From Niastella sp. (lineage in GTDB: Bacteria; Bacteroidota; Bacteroidia; Chitinophagales; Chitinophagaceae), in contig JADJVM010000006.1 in NCBI GenBank assembly GCA_016710595.1, forward strand, positions 283,897 through 347,896: a stretch of DNA of 64,000 nucleotides, read 5' to 3'. A program made the translations under genes and the position numbers. Below the pieces are notes generated by a model that searched no databases, was not told the origin of the DNA, and worked only from the letters and a program-made list of their open reading frames with translations. This document shows, in pieces, positions 1 to 7,973 of this stretch (position 1 is the first letter of the stretch; each line of letters begins with the position of its first letter).

Positions 1-1990
1 CAGGTCCGGTAACAAAACTTTGTTTCATATGAGTATCTAATTGTACCAATTTACTGGTATCATTCCATTGCAGGTCAAAATAATCCAGTATCTGTTTGCG
101 GTTGCGGGCATCTTTTATTTTAATGGCAACTTCAATCCTTCTCCTAATATTCCGTATCATTAAATCTGCTGAGCCCATTACAACAGTAGCCATTTCTCCT
201 TCACCAAAAATAAAAAGCCGGCTATGTTCCAGGTATTTATCCACCAACCTCCGAATGACAATGTTTTCAGTTTCCCCCGGCAGGCCGGGAATTAAACAAC
301 AAACACTCCGCACCAATAGTTGAATGGTAACCCCTGCATTGGATGCCTTTTTAAATAGTTCCAGTATTTTAGGCTCTTCCAGGTTATTTACTTTTATCCT
401 GATTAATCCTCTACCTCCTTTTTTTACTTTTGCCATTTCTTTATGTACCGCTTTTTCAATCTCTTCTTTCATATTAAACTGGCTTACCCAAAGATCATGG
501 AAAGTAAGGTTCATTTTTTGCAAAGGAGATAAGTTTTTAGTGAGGTACAAAAACAAAGTATTAATCTCATTGCACACTCTTTTATCGGTACTAAACAAAA
601 CATGATCGGTATAAAAGCTTGCCGTATTTTCATTAAAATTACCTGTACTTAATATGGCATAACTTTTCAACTCGTTTTTAATTTTCTTTTTTACCAATCC
701 TATTTTAGAATGAATCTTTATGGCAGCGCTACTATAAATTAACTTTACCCCGGCTTGCCTCATAATGCGGCTCCATTTGATATTGTTGGCTTCATCAAAA
801 CGGGCTTTTAACTCAATAAATGCAGTAACTCGTTTACCATTTTTTGCTGCGCTTATTAAGGCATTAACGATATGCGATTCTTCGGCTACCCGGTAAAGTG
901 TAATATAAATTTCCTGTACATCTGCATCAATAGCAGCCTGGTTAAAGAATGCCAGCACAGGAACGTAAGAATTATATGGCAAATGCAGTAATATTTCCTT
1001 TTCTTCAATCGCTTGAAATATCTCACCTCTTACGGTAGATGAAGGGTATAAAATAGGTTCTTGCCTGGGGTATAATAGCGATTTATCCAGGCAGGGAAAT
1101 TGAAACAGGTCGCTCATATTATGATAATGGCCACCTTCAAACATATTGGCGGGTTCTACCTGGAACATCGTTGACAATAAACTACGCAATTCCTCATCCA
1201 TTCCGGGTTCATACAAAAAGCGGGATGTCAAACCAAAATCTCTTTTAGCTATTTGCTTTTCCATTTTTTCTAATAAATCGCCGGTAAAATCATAATCAGG
1301 CACCAGGTCGGCATTGCGATTAAATTTTACACTGTTTACCATGATGATTTCATTGCCCGGAAAAAGCATTGCCATATTTTCACGGATAATATCATCTATA
1401 AAAATCACATAATTCATATCCCCAATGGGCGTAAGTTGGTAAAACCGCTGCAATTTTTTATTGGGAATGTTTACAGCAACATGTTGCAACTTTTCTGTGC
1501 TTTCATCCTGAATGGTTACTATAAAATATAAATAATTGTTTTGCGGCGTAAAATTTTCCCTGGCTTTTACATTTAAAATTACCGGTTGTATAAAAGACAA
1601 TACTTCCGATAAAAAAATTTCTGTTACGGCTGCTGTATGTTCGGGCCTTATTGGCTGCTGATAATAAAAATACAGGTTATGCATTTTCAATTGCGGAATA
1701 ATTTCACGGGTCAATACCTCTTGAAACTCTTTTACATGTTTGTTTATAATACCCTCAGCTTTTTGTGCCAAATTTTTGGGAATCGCCGTCTTTTCTTTTT
1801 TTATGGTTTTCTTGCTTAATTTACTAAGCGCCTGCAAGGCCGGGAAGCGAACCCGAAAAAATTCATCCTGGTTTGATGAAAAAATAGCCAGGAATTTTAT
1901 TCTTTCATAAAGTGGAACAGCAGGATCTTTGGCCTCCATTAAAACCCGGTAATTAAACCCAAGCCAACTTATATCCCTGTTAAAATACAT
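1..1990 (-). CDS. ppk1: Polyphosphate kinase 1, C-terminus cut by window edge
   Basis: Makes inorganic polyphosphate by reversible transfer of the ATP gamma-phosphate through a phosphohistidine. The reading frame is open from an ATG at 1990 to the left edge, about 663 codons, so only some tens of residues should be missing from a family usually near 690-700. It opens with the family's typical start (NRDISWLGFNYRVL) and the SSNQDEFF segment. The autophosphorylated histidine is in IKIHSKIGL (His427) and the second active-site histidine in YLEHSR (His589). The STGNFNE and SADLMIRN motifs of the two PLD-like halves are also present. The gene is divergent from rpsT, with 263 bp between the two starts. 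Identity is secure; the end of the gene is not visible. Confidence 0.95.
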   Translation of the reverse strand, partial: MYFNRDISWLGFNYRVLMEAKDPAVPLYERIKFLAIFSSNQDEFFRVRFPALQALSKLSKKTIKKEKTAIPKNLAQKAEGIINKHVKEFQEVLTREIIPQLKMHNLYFYYQQPIRPEHTAAVTEIFLSEVLSFIQPVILNVKARENFTPQNNYLYFIVTIQDESTEKLQHVAVNIPNKKLQRFYQLTPIGDMNYVIFIDDIIRENMAMLFPGNEIIMVNSVKFNRNADLVPDYDFTGDLLEKMEKQIAKRDFGLTSRFLYEPGMDEELRSLLSTMFQVEPANMFEGGHYHNMSDLFQFPCLDKSLLYPRQEPILYPSSTVRGEIFQAIEEKEILLHLPYNSYVPVLAFFNQAAIDADVQEIYITLYRVAEESHIVNALISAAKNGKRVTAFIELKARFDEANNIKWSRIMRQAGVKLIYSSAAIKIHSKIGLVKKKIKNELKSYAILSTGNFNENTASFYTDHVLFSTDKRVCNEINTLFLYLTKNLSPLQKMNLTFHDLWVSQFNMKEEIEKAVHKEMAKVKKGGRGLIRIKVNNLEEPKILELFKKASNAGVTIQLLVRSVCCLIPGLPGETENIVIRRLVDKYLEHSRLFIFGEGEMATVVMGSADLMIRNIRRRIEVAIKIKDARNRKQILDYFDLQWNDTSKLVQLDTHMKQSFVTGP

Positions 1991-2222
1991 TTTACAATTA
2001 AAATTTATACACCCAAATTACTGGCTTTCAATATGGTTTCAAAATATGAAGGTAAGCGCAACTTTAAAAAATGATGAAAATAAATAGTAAAACCGCAAAG
2101 AAAAACCCATTTTTATAACAGAAAAATAAAATATGGTACCCAAAAATTAGCATCGTGCCAAATCCATTAAATAGGGCCTTAAAATATATTCATAAAAATG
2201 ATATAGTTTTAAGTAATCTCCT

Positions 2223-2230
2223 TATCTTTG
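2223..2230 (+). promoter_or_regulatory. Bacteroidota-type -7 element before rpsT
   Basis: TATCTTTG matches the Bacteroidota sigma factor -7 consensus TAnnTTTG. It lies about 24 bases before the rpsT ATG at 2254, which argues against the upstream in-frame ATG at 2155 because that start would lie upstream of the promoter. Confidence 0.65.
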
Positions 2231-2253
2231 CAGCCCAAAATTTAGATTTCAGT

Positions 2254-2511
2254 ATGGCAAATCATGCAGCAACCAAAAAAGATGTACGTCAAAGTACAAA
2301 GCGTAACGAAAGAAACCGGTATTACGGTAAAACTACCCGTAACGCAATACGTGATATCAGGACTTTAACCGATAAGAAAGCTGCTTCAGACAAGCTTCCA
2401 ACAGTAGAATCAATGATTGATAAATTGGCTCAAAGAGGTACCATCCATAAAAACAAAGCTGCTAATTTAAAAAGAAAATTAGCGTTGAAAATAAACAGGT
2501 TAGACAAATAG
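2254..2511 (+). CDS. rpsT: 30S ribosomal protein S20
   Basis: A primary-binding protein of the 30S subunit that contacts 16S rRNA. The 85-residue product starts MANHAATKKDVRQS and is Lys/Arg rich, with the S20 pattern of helices (KRNERNRYYGKTTRNAIRD, then AQRGTIHKNKAANLKRKL). The length is normal for S20. The start at 2254 is preferred over the longer in-frame start at 2155, because the extra 33 residues are unlike S20 and would span the TATCTTTG promoter at 2223. The gene is monocistronic and followed by a terminator hairpin. Confidence 0.96.
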   Translation: MANHAATKKDVRQSTKRNERNRYYGKTTRNAIRDIRTLTDKKAASDKLPTVESMIDKLAQRGTIHKNKAANLKRKLALKINRLDK

Positions 2512-2543
2512 TCCTTCTCTGTATTGGTATTATGATTTTTTAT

Positions 2544-2577
2544 AAAGCCCCTCAAATAAACTTTTGATGGGCTTTTG
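2544..2577 (+). terminator. Rho-independent-like terminator after rpsT
   Basis: AAAGCCC (2544-2550) pairs with GGGCTTT (2569-2575), and an inner TCAAA/TTTGA stem extends the hairpin. A short T-rich tail follows. Confidence 0.65.
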
Positions 2578-2637
2578 TAGTTTAATAACAAAGTTCTTAT
2601 TTCAGATTTAACATATACGAAAATGAATAACCTAAGC

Positions 2638-4065
2638 ATGAAAAAAAAAATACACCTCTGTTTATTTATCAGTCTTTTTACAATTCCAGCATTTGCTCAA
2701 ATACCTGCCGGGTATTATGATGCGGCAACCGGCCTCAATTGCCAGGCACTTAAAACAGTATTAAAAACTATTACCAATACCGGTACCGGGCAATTAAGTT
2801 ATACCCCCGGCCTTTGGAATGCTTATGGCGTAACTGATATAAAACCGGGATCTACTAATTTAATATGGGATATTTATACAGATGACAATGACCCCAACAC
2901 ACCTGAAACTTTTAATTTCATTTATAGCGTGAACCAATGTGGAAACTATAACTCCGAAGGAGACTGCTATAACAGGGAGCATACTACACCCGCTTCCTGG
3001 TTTAACGATGCTGCGCCTATGTACACTGATATTCATCATATTCTTCCTACAGATGGATGGGTAAATAATAAAAGAAGCAACTGGCCTTACGGCAATGTTA
3101 CCAATGCAACTTATACTTCTATTGATAACCAAAGTAAATTAGGAACCGGCAATAATTTTGGATATACCGGAACCGTATTTGAGCCATTTGCCGCATTTAA
3201 AGGAGATGTAGCCCGAATAGCCCTATACATGGCAACCCGACATGAAGACCGGATTATAGATAACAACTGGGCAGGTGGTACTGATGCAAACAGGGCCATG
3301 CTGCAAGCCGGTGAAGAAGGCCTGGATGCTGCCGGCAGGAGGCTTCAAATATATGATGCCTGGTATTTAAAAACCTTATTTGCCTGGATGGCACAGGATC
3401 CTGTGAGCCAAAAAGAAATTGACCGCAATAATGCGATTTATTACAACACGATTCAACATAACAGGAATCCCTTTGTAGATCATCCGGAATATGCAGCTAT
3501 GATCTGGCAATGTACCGGCTTAATCCCTGTAACAATTGTAAACTTTACTGCTGCAAAAAATAATGATAAAGTAAACTTAATTTGGCAGGCCACACAGGAA
3601 GTAAATTTTAGAAATTACATAGTACAACGAAGTACCAATGGCATTGACTTTAATGACCTTGAAACCGTAAATGGAGATAACAGGTATAATTATGATTTTA
3701 CTGATTTTAATTTACCCCATACAGCAATGGTTTATTATCGCTTAAAAGTTGTGGACATGGACGGTAAATTTTCTTACACCAAAATAATCCCCATTAAATT
3801 AGACAATAAAATAGGTCAGGCCCTTATATATCCCAATCCCAATTATGGCCAGTACCTGCAAGTGAGACTATCTGAAAGTTTAGCCGCAAATAGCCAAATT
3901 GTGATAACAGATGTTACGGGTAAATCGGTTTTAAAAACTACCGCTCCGCAGGGCAATGTAAACGTAACGCTGAATGTGAAAGCATTGGCTGCCGGCAGGT
4001 ATTTCATAAAAATTTATAATGAATTGCAACTTATCAATGAAAGCTTTGTTTTGATAAGGCCCTGA
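2638..4065 (+). CDS. Secreted endonuclease I family nuclease with T9SS sorting domain
   Basis: Probable extracellular non-specific DNA/RNA nuclease of the EndA/NucM (endonuclease I) family, a beta-beta-alpha-metal enzyme. From Met2638 (475 residues) there is a clean signal peptide ending AFAQ near residue 21. The in-frame ATG at 2623 would add five residues before it and is less likely. The catalytic region has NREHTTPASWF (His115) and DIHHILPTDGWVNNKRSNWP (His133/His134, Asn143/Asn144), the family's His-metal core. After about residue 310 comes a beta-rich region and a C-terminal module with IYPNPN, TDVTGK and LAAGRYFIKI, which is the type A T9SS sorting signal. The product is therefore predicted to be exported by T9SS. 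A likely role is nutrient scavenging from nucleic acids or DNA clearance. Confidence 0.9.
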   Translation: MKKKIHLCLFISLFTIPAFAQIPAGYYDAATGLNCQALKTVLKTITNTGTGQLSYTPGLWNAYGVTDIKPGSTNLIWDIYTDDNDPNTPETFNFIYSVNQCGNYNSEGDCYNREHTTPASWFNDAAPMYTDIHHILPTDGWVNNKRSNWPYGNVTNATYTSIDNQSKLGTGNNFGYTGTVFEPFAAFKGDVARIALYMATRHEDRIIDNNWAGGTDANRAMLQAGEEGLDAAGRRLQIYDAWYLKTLFAWMAQDPVSQKEIDRNNAIYYNTIQHNRNPFVDHPEYAAMIWQCTGLIPVTIVNFTAAKNNDKVNLIWQATQEVNFRNYIVQRSTNGIDFNDLETVNGDNRYNYDFTDFNLPHTAMVYYRLKVVDMDGKFSYTKIIPIKLDNKIGQALIYPNPNYGQYLQVRLSESLAANSQIVITDVTGKSVLKTTAPQGNVNVTLNVKALAAGRYFIKIYNELQLINESFVLIRP

Positions 4066-4088
4066 TAAAAAAATTTCTACTTCAATGA

Positions 4089-4114
4089 GGCTCCATAATT
4101 TTGGAGCCTTATTA
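4089..4114 (+). terminator. Terminator hairpin after the nuclease gene
   Basis: GGCTCC (4089-4094) and GGAGCC (4103-4108) form a 6-bp stem followed by a T-rich stretch, just before the next gene at 4128. Confidence 0.5.
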
Positions 4115-4127
4115 ATTTTTAAGCAAT

Positions 4128-5858
4128 ATGAAATCATTTATTCTCTTTTTTATTTTAATGATAAGCTTGCAAACCGGTTTTGCACAATTAACGCCATTTG
4201 AAAAATCGGGTGGGTTAGCGTCTGCCACTTATTTCCAGGCAATAGATTGGTACCGTCAACTCGCAAAAAAAAGTAAGCAAATAAAAATAAAAACAATGGG
4301 GCAAACCGATGCCGGCTACCCCCTACATGTAGTATTGCTGAGTGCCGATGCAAGTTTTGAACCCAGGCAATGGAAAAAGCAAAATAAGGTGGTCTATTTT
4401 ATTTTGAATGGTATTCATCCCGGTGAGCCGGATGGCATTGATGCTTCTATGATGCTGGCCCGGGATTACATAAATAAAAAAATTAAACTTCCCACGAATG
4501 TGGTTATCGCCCTTATTCCTGTTTACAATATTGGAGGTGCATTAAACCGAAATGCTTATAGCCGGGTAAACCAAAACGGGCCATTGCAATATGGCTTTAG
4601 GGGCAATGCCCAAAACCTGGACCTGAACCGGGATTTTACCAAATGCGATAGCCGAAATGCAAAATCATTTATTGAAATATTCCATTATTTACAGCCAGAT
4701 GTTTTTATAGATACACATGTAAGCGATGGGGCCGATTACCAGCATACCATGACGTTGATTACAACACAATACGATAAACTCGGTGGCGAACTGGGCCAAT
4801 GGTTAAAAAATGATTTTGAACCGGCCATTTATGCTGATATGAAAAAAAAGAATTGGGATTTGATCCCTTATGTAGATTTTGGAAATACCGATTTTAGTAA
4901 AGGAATGAAAATGTTTAATGAAACGCCACGTTACTCTTCAGGTTATGCTGCTTTATTTAATACGATTGGCTTTATTTCTGAAACGCACATGCTGAAACCT
5001 TTTAAAGACCGGGTGCTTGCTACTTATGATTTATTAAAAACACTTGCAGATAAAACTTCTCAATATGCGAATACCATCATTGAAAAAAGAAAAAAAGCAA
5101 ATAAATTAACTACCACACAAAATCAATTTGCATTAAGCTGGGAATGTGACAGTAGCCAAACTGCAAAAATTGAGTTTAAAGGATATGAAAGTGATAGTAT
5201 GATGAGCCAGGCAACCGGGCTGATGAAAATGTTTTATAATCATCAAAAACCTTTTACCCGTTTTATCACTTTTTATAACAGCTACCGTCCGGCCAATTTT
5301 ATTACGGCACCCAAAACCTATATTATCAAAAGAGGATATTATGCAGTGGCCGATTTACTGGCATTAAATGGAGTAAAAATGCGGGCCTTTCAAAATGATA
5401 CTACCATTTTAGTAACGGCCTATAAAATTGATTCATACAAAAGCTATACAACCCCTTATGAAAAGCACCACAAAAACTTTAATGTAACACTGCAATCAAG
5501 TACAGAAGCAGTTCATTTTTTAAAAGGGGATTATATTATAGACCTTAATCAGCCTGGTAATCGTTTTATTATTGAAATGCTGGAACCAATGGGTGACGAT
5601 AGTTATTTTTCCTGGAACTTTTTTGATGGCATTTTACAACAAAAAGAAGGGTATAGCGATTACCGATGGGATGAACTGGCTGCCGAAGTTTTAAAAAAAG
5701 ATATGGCTCTTCAGCACGACCTGGAAACAAGAAAAAAAAATGATGCCCGGTTTGCGAAAAACAGTAATGCCATCCTGGATTTTATATACCGCCATTCTCC
5801 TTACTTTGAAAATGCATTTAAGCAATACCCGGTATATCGAATTGAGCATTCAAAATAA
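4128..5858 (+). CDS. Secreted M14 family zinc carboxypeptidase
   Basis: A 576-residue exported metallopeptidase of the M14 family. It has a signal peptide (residues 1-19, ending GFAQ) and then the M14 core. The zinc ligands are in HPGEPDG (His97 and Glu100) and DTHVSDG (His197). NLDLNRDF (about 163-170) carries the substrate-binding Asn/Arg, and ISETHML (Glu285) matches the catalytic-Glu region. The part after about residue 310 is a long beta-rich extension seen in Bacteroidota homologues, whose role is unknown. Substrate (peptide or murein tail) cannot be told from sequence. No lipobox or T9SS tail is seen, so it is probably periplasmic. It stands alone between the nuclease and the ribosomal operon. 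Confidence 0.87.
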   Translation: MKSFILFFILMISLQTGFAQLTPFEKSGGLASATYFQAIDWYRQLAKKSKQIKIKTMGQTDAGYPLHVVLLSADASFEPRQWKKQNKVVYFILNGIHPGEPDGIDASMMLARDYINKKIKLPTNVVIALIPVYNIGGALNRNAYSRVNQNGPLQYGFRGNAQNLDLNRDFTKCDSRNAKSFIEIFHYLQPDVFIDTHVSDGADYQHTMTLITTQYDKLGGELGQWLKNDFEPAIYADMKKKNWDLIPYVDFGNTDFSKGMKMFNETPRYSSGYAALFNTIGFISETHMLKPFKDRVLATYDLLKTLADKTSQYANTIIEKRKKANKLTTTQNQFALSWECDSSQTAKIEFKGYESDSMMSQATGLMKMFYNHQKPFTRFITFYNSYRPANFITAPKTYIIKRGYYAVADLLALNGVKMRAFQNDTTILVTAYKIDSYKSYTTPYEKHHKNFNVTLQSSTEAVHFLKGDYIIDLNQPGNRFIIEMLEPMGDDSYFSWNFFDGILQQKEGYSDYRWDELAAEVLKKDMALQHDLETRKKNDARFAKNSNAILDFIYRHSPYFENAFKQYPVYRIEHSK

Positions 5859-5971
5859 AACGGTTTCAGATTGGCATAATAAATATATTTAATTAATAAT
5901 CAATTGTTTATAATTTTAATTATTCTTTCAAAATATTTTCTACACTCCGTTCAAATCAGGCTGAAATGCTT

Positions 5972-5979
5972 TACCTTTG
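5972..5979 (+). promoter_or_regulatory. -7 element of the rpsF operon
   Basis: TACCTTTG fits TAnnTTTG. It is 62 bases before the preferred rpsF ATG (6042) and only 14 bases before the alternative ATG at 5994, which supports the shorter protein. Confidence 0.6.
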
Positions 5980-6041
5980 CCACCCGTTTTTAAATGAAGA
6001 CGGGATATTTTAAACAAATTTTTAAAACAAAATCAGGGAAA

Positions 6042-6398
6042 ATGAGCAACTACGAATTGATGGTGATTTTTACCCCTGTGCTTTCTGAGGACGATTTCAA
6101 AAATGCCCGGAATAAATTTGAGCAACTTGTTAAAGAAAACGGTGGCTCTGTTTTGCACAGTAATCCTTGGGGACTAAAATCACTGGCGTATCCCATTGCC
6201 AAAAAGACCACAGGTATTTATTGGGTAATGGAATATAGTGCGCCAACCAGCTTCAATGAAAAGTTGAAAATTCAACTTTTGCGTGACGAAAACGTAATGC
6301 GTCACATGTTTACTGTACTCGACAAATACGCCGTGGAGTACAATACCAAAAAGAGAAGTGGCGTATCATCTTCAAAAACTGAAACAGCGGAGGTATAA
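6042..6398 (+). CDS. rpsF: 30S ribosomal protein S6
   Basis: Small-subunit protein that pairs with S18 on 16S rRNA. The 118-residue form starting [12 protein letters not shown] has the standard S6 first beta strand. It contains the [19 protein letters not shown] segment and the RDENVMRHM stretch. The in-frame ATG at 5994 would add 16 residues not seen in S6 and would sit too close to the promoter at 5972. It is the first gene of rpsF-rpsR-rplI, two bases ahead of rpsR. Confidence 0.96.
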   Translation: MSNYELMVIFTPVLSEDDFKNARNKFEQLVKENGGSVLHSNPWGLKSLAYPIAKKTTGIYWVMEYSAPTSFNEKLKIQLLRDENVMRHMFTVLDKYAVEYNTKKRSGVSSSKTETAEV

Positions 6399-6400
6399 CC

Positions 6401-6667
6401 ATGGCAAGAAACAACGAAATAAAATACCTTACAGCCATTAAGGCTGATAAGCGCCCAAAAAAATACTGCCGTTTTAAGAAACTTGGGATCCGCTATGTGG
6501 ATTACAAAGACGGAGATTTTTTGAAGAAATTCTTAAACGAACAAGGAAAATTATTACCCCGCCGCCTTACCGGAAACTCATTAAAGTTTCAGCGTAAAGT
6601 AAGCGAAGCAGTAAAAAAAGCCCGTCAAATGGCTATTCTTCCTTACGTAACCGATTTATTAAAATAA
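6401..6667 (+). CDS. rpsR: 30S ribosomal protein S18
   Basis: An 88-residue S18, partner of S6 in the 30S platform. The signature is seen in [16 protein letters not shown] and in [20 protein letters not shown], followed by the basic ARQMAILPY tail. Length is normal. A single Cys remains (YCRF), so this is not the four-Cys zinc-binding form. It sits two bases after rpsF and 72 bases before rplI. Confidence 0.97.
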   Translation: MARNNEIKYLTAIKADKRPKKYCRFKKLGIRYVDYKDGDFLKKFLNEQGKLLPRRLTGNSLKFQRKVSEAVKKARQMAILPYVTDLLK

Positions 6668-6739
6668 ATTTTTAACCACCCTAATCTTTTAATGGAGAAA
6701 GTTCTGTGTAAAAACGGAATTGGGTAAAAATGCAACAAA

Positions 6740-7186
6740 ATGCAGGTAATATTAATTCAGGATGTAAACAACCTTGGCGGCGCCAATGAACTGGTAACTG
6801 TAAAGAACGGCTATGGCCGTAATTTTCTTATCCCAAGTAAATTAGCGGTAGAGGCAAGTCCCACAAACCTGAAACAATTAGAAGAAAGAATGAAACAATT
6901 CGCTAAGAAAGAAGCTAAATTATTAGCAGAAATCAATAGCGTAATTAAAGTACTTCAAGATGGCGCATTAAAAATTGGCGCTAAATCAGGCACCAGCGGA
7001 AAAATATTTGGTAGCGTAACCAGTGTACAAATTGCACGTGCTATCAAAGAACAAAAGGGTTATGAAATTGACCGTCGCCGTATTACAATCCTGGATGAAG
7101 TAAAAGAACTGGGTACATTTAAAGCTAAAGTTGACTTTGGTAATGGAAATGAAACAGAGCTTGACTTTGAAGTAGTTTCTGAATAA
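6740..7186 (+). CDS. rplI: 50S ribosomal protein L9
   Basis: A 148-residue L9 that binds 23S rRNA near the L1 stalk. The N-domain has MQVILIQDVNNLGG and the L9 signature GYGRNFLIPSKLA. A long connecting helix follows (about residues 41-75), then the C-domain with SGKIFGSVTS. It is the last gene of the rpsF operon and is followed at once by a strong terminator. Confidence 0.97.
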   Translation: MQVILIQDVNNLGGANELVTVKNGYGRNFLIPSKLAVEASPTNLKQLEERMKQFAKKEAKLLAEINSVIKVLQDGALKIGAKSGTSGKIFGSVTSVQIARAIKEQKGYEIDRRRITILDEVKELGTFKAKVDFGNGNETELDFEVVSE

Positions 7187-7210
7187 TACACTAATTATCA
7201 ATTAATTGCA

Positions 7211-7238
7211 AAAAACCGCCTAATAGCGGTTTTTTTTT
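7211..7238 (+). terminator. Terminator of the rpsF-rpsR-rplI operon
   Basis: AAAAACCGC (7211-7219) pairs perfectly with GCGGTTTTT (7226-7234) around a 6-base loop, with the T run continuing to 7238. Confidence 0.85.
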
Positions 7239-7305
7239 ATGAAAAAAAATGATTATAAATGATAATTAAACCTGCAAAATTTCATTGCTATATGAAATAA
7301 TATAT

Positions 7306-7435
7306 TAAATTTGCGGTGCTTTAATGGTTTTTGTTTTGCCACAGTAAGCTGATGTAGTTTTAATAGCCCTCAGTTCATTGTTTCACACTAAGTCATTATG
7401 GTTTTTAAAACATTTTTTTTAAACAAAGTATTACA
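7306..7435 (+). promoter_or_regulatory. Promoter and long 5' leader of the RRM gene
   Basis: TAAATTTG at 7306-7313 fits the -7 consensus, so transcription would start near 7320 and leave a leader of about 115 bases before the ATG at 7436. Long leaders are common for cold-responsive RNA-binding protein genes. No conserved cold box was identified, so regulation by the leader is inference. Confidence 0.45.
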
Positions 7436-7846
7436 ATGAACATTTACGTAGGTAATTTAAGCTGGTCAATGACTGACAGCGACCTAAACGACCTTTTTAT
7501 ACAGTTTGGAACTGTATCAAGTGCAAAAATTCTTAAAGACAAAATGAGTGGCCGTAGTAAAGGTTTCGGATTCGTTGAAATGGAAAACGATGAAGAAGCT
7601 AAAGCTGCAATTGCTAACTTAAATGAAACTGAAATTCAGGGTCGCAAAATTGTGGTTAATGAATCACAACCACGTCCTGAAGGAGAATTTAAAAAACGCA
7701 CTGGTGGTTTTGGCGGCGGCGGTAATCGTGGCGGCGGCGGCGGAAGCCGTGGCGGTTACGGTGGCGGCGGCGGAAGTCGTGGCGGTGGTTATGGCGGTGG
7801 AAACCGTGGTGGCTACAGCGGCAACAGAGAATCAAGAGATTATTAA
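7436..7846 (+). CDS. RRM RNA-binding protein with Gly/Arg-rich tail
   Basis: A 136-residue single-RRM protein like the cyanobacterial/Bacteroidota Rbp proteins, likely an RNA chaperone. RNP2 is IYVGNL (residues 3-8) and RNP1 is KGFGFVEM (42-49), both with the aromatic residues needed for RNA stacking. From about residue 90 the sequence is a Gly/Arg tail of repeated GGG, RGG and SRGG units, coded by a locally GC-rich run of GGC/GGT codons (about 7709-7815). The leader before it is long and two hairpins follow it. Function in cold or stress response is known for the family but not shown here. Confidence 0.92.
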   Translation: MNIYVGNLSWSMTDSDLNDLFIQFGTVSSAKILKDKMSGRSKGFGFVEMENDEEAKAAIANLNETEIQGRKIVVNESQPRPEGEFKKRTGGFGGGGNRGGGGGSRGGYGGGGGSRGGGYGGGNRGGYSGNRESRDY

Positions 7847-7872
7847 TCAACTTTCTGTTATCAAATAATTTG

Positions 7873-7904
7873 AACCTCTTCAATAAAATGAAGAGGTTTT
7901 TTTA
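7873..7904 (+). terminator. Terminator of the RRM gene
   Basis: AACCTCTTC (7873-7881) pairs with GAAGAGGTT (7890-7898) and is followed by a T run to 7904. Confidence 0.8.
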
Positions 7905-7920
7905 ATGCCTGAGGCTATAA

Positions 7921-7949
7921 AAAAACGCAGACTTAGTATCTGCGTTTTT
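7921..7949. terminator. Bidirectional terminator between convergent genes
   Basis: AAAAACGCAGA (7921-7931) and TCTGCGTTTTT (7939-7949) form an 11-bp perfect stem with A and T runs on the two sides. It can end transcripts from the RRM gene and from the minus-strand gene that stops at 7974. Confidence 0.8.
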
Positions 7950-7973
7950 TATTATAATGAGATGCTTTTTTTA

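Noticed and set aside
324..605. Plus-strand ORF (93 codons) in the ppk1 region
   Set aside because: It lies entirely antisense to ppk1, whose frame is intact and has all family motifs.
7689..7883. His/Arg-rich ORF antisense to the RRM gene
   Set aside because: It is the complement of the GGC/GGT-rich Gly tail and has no independent support.
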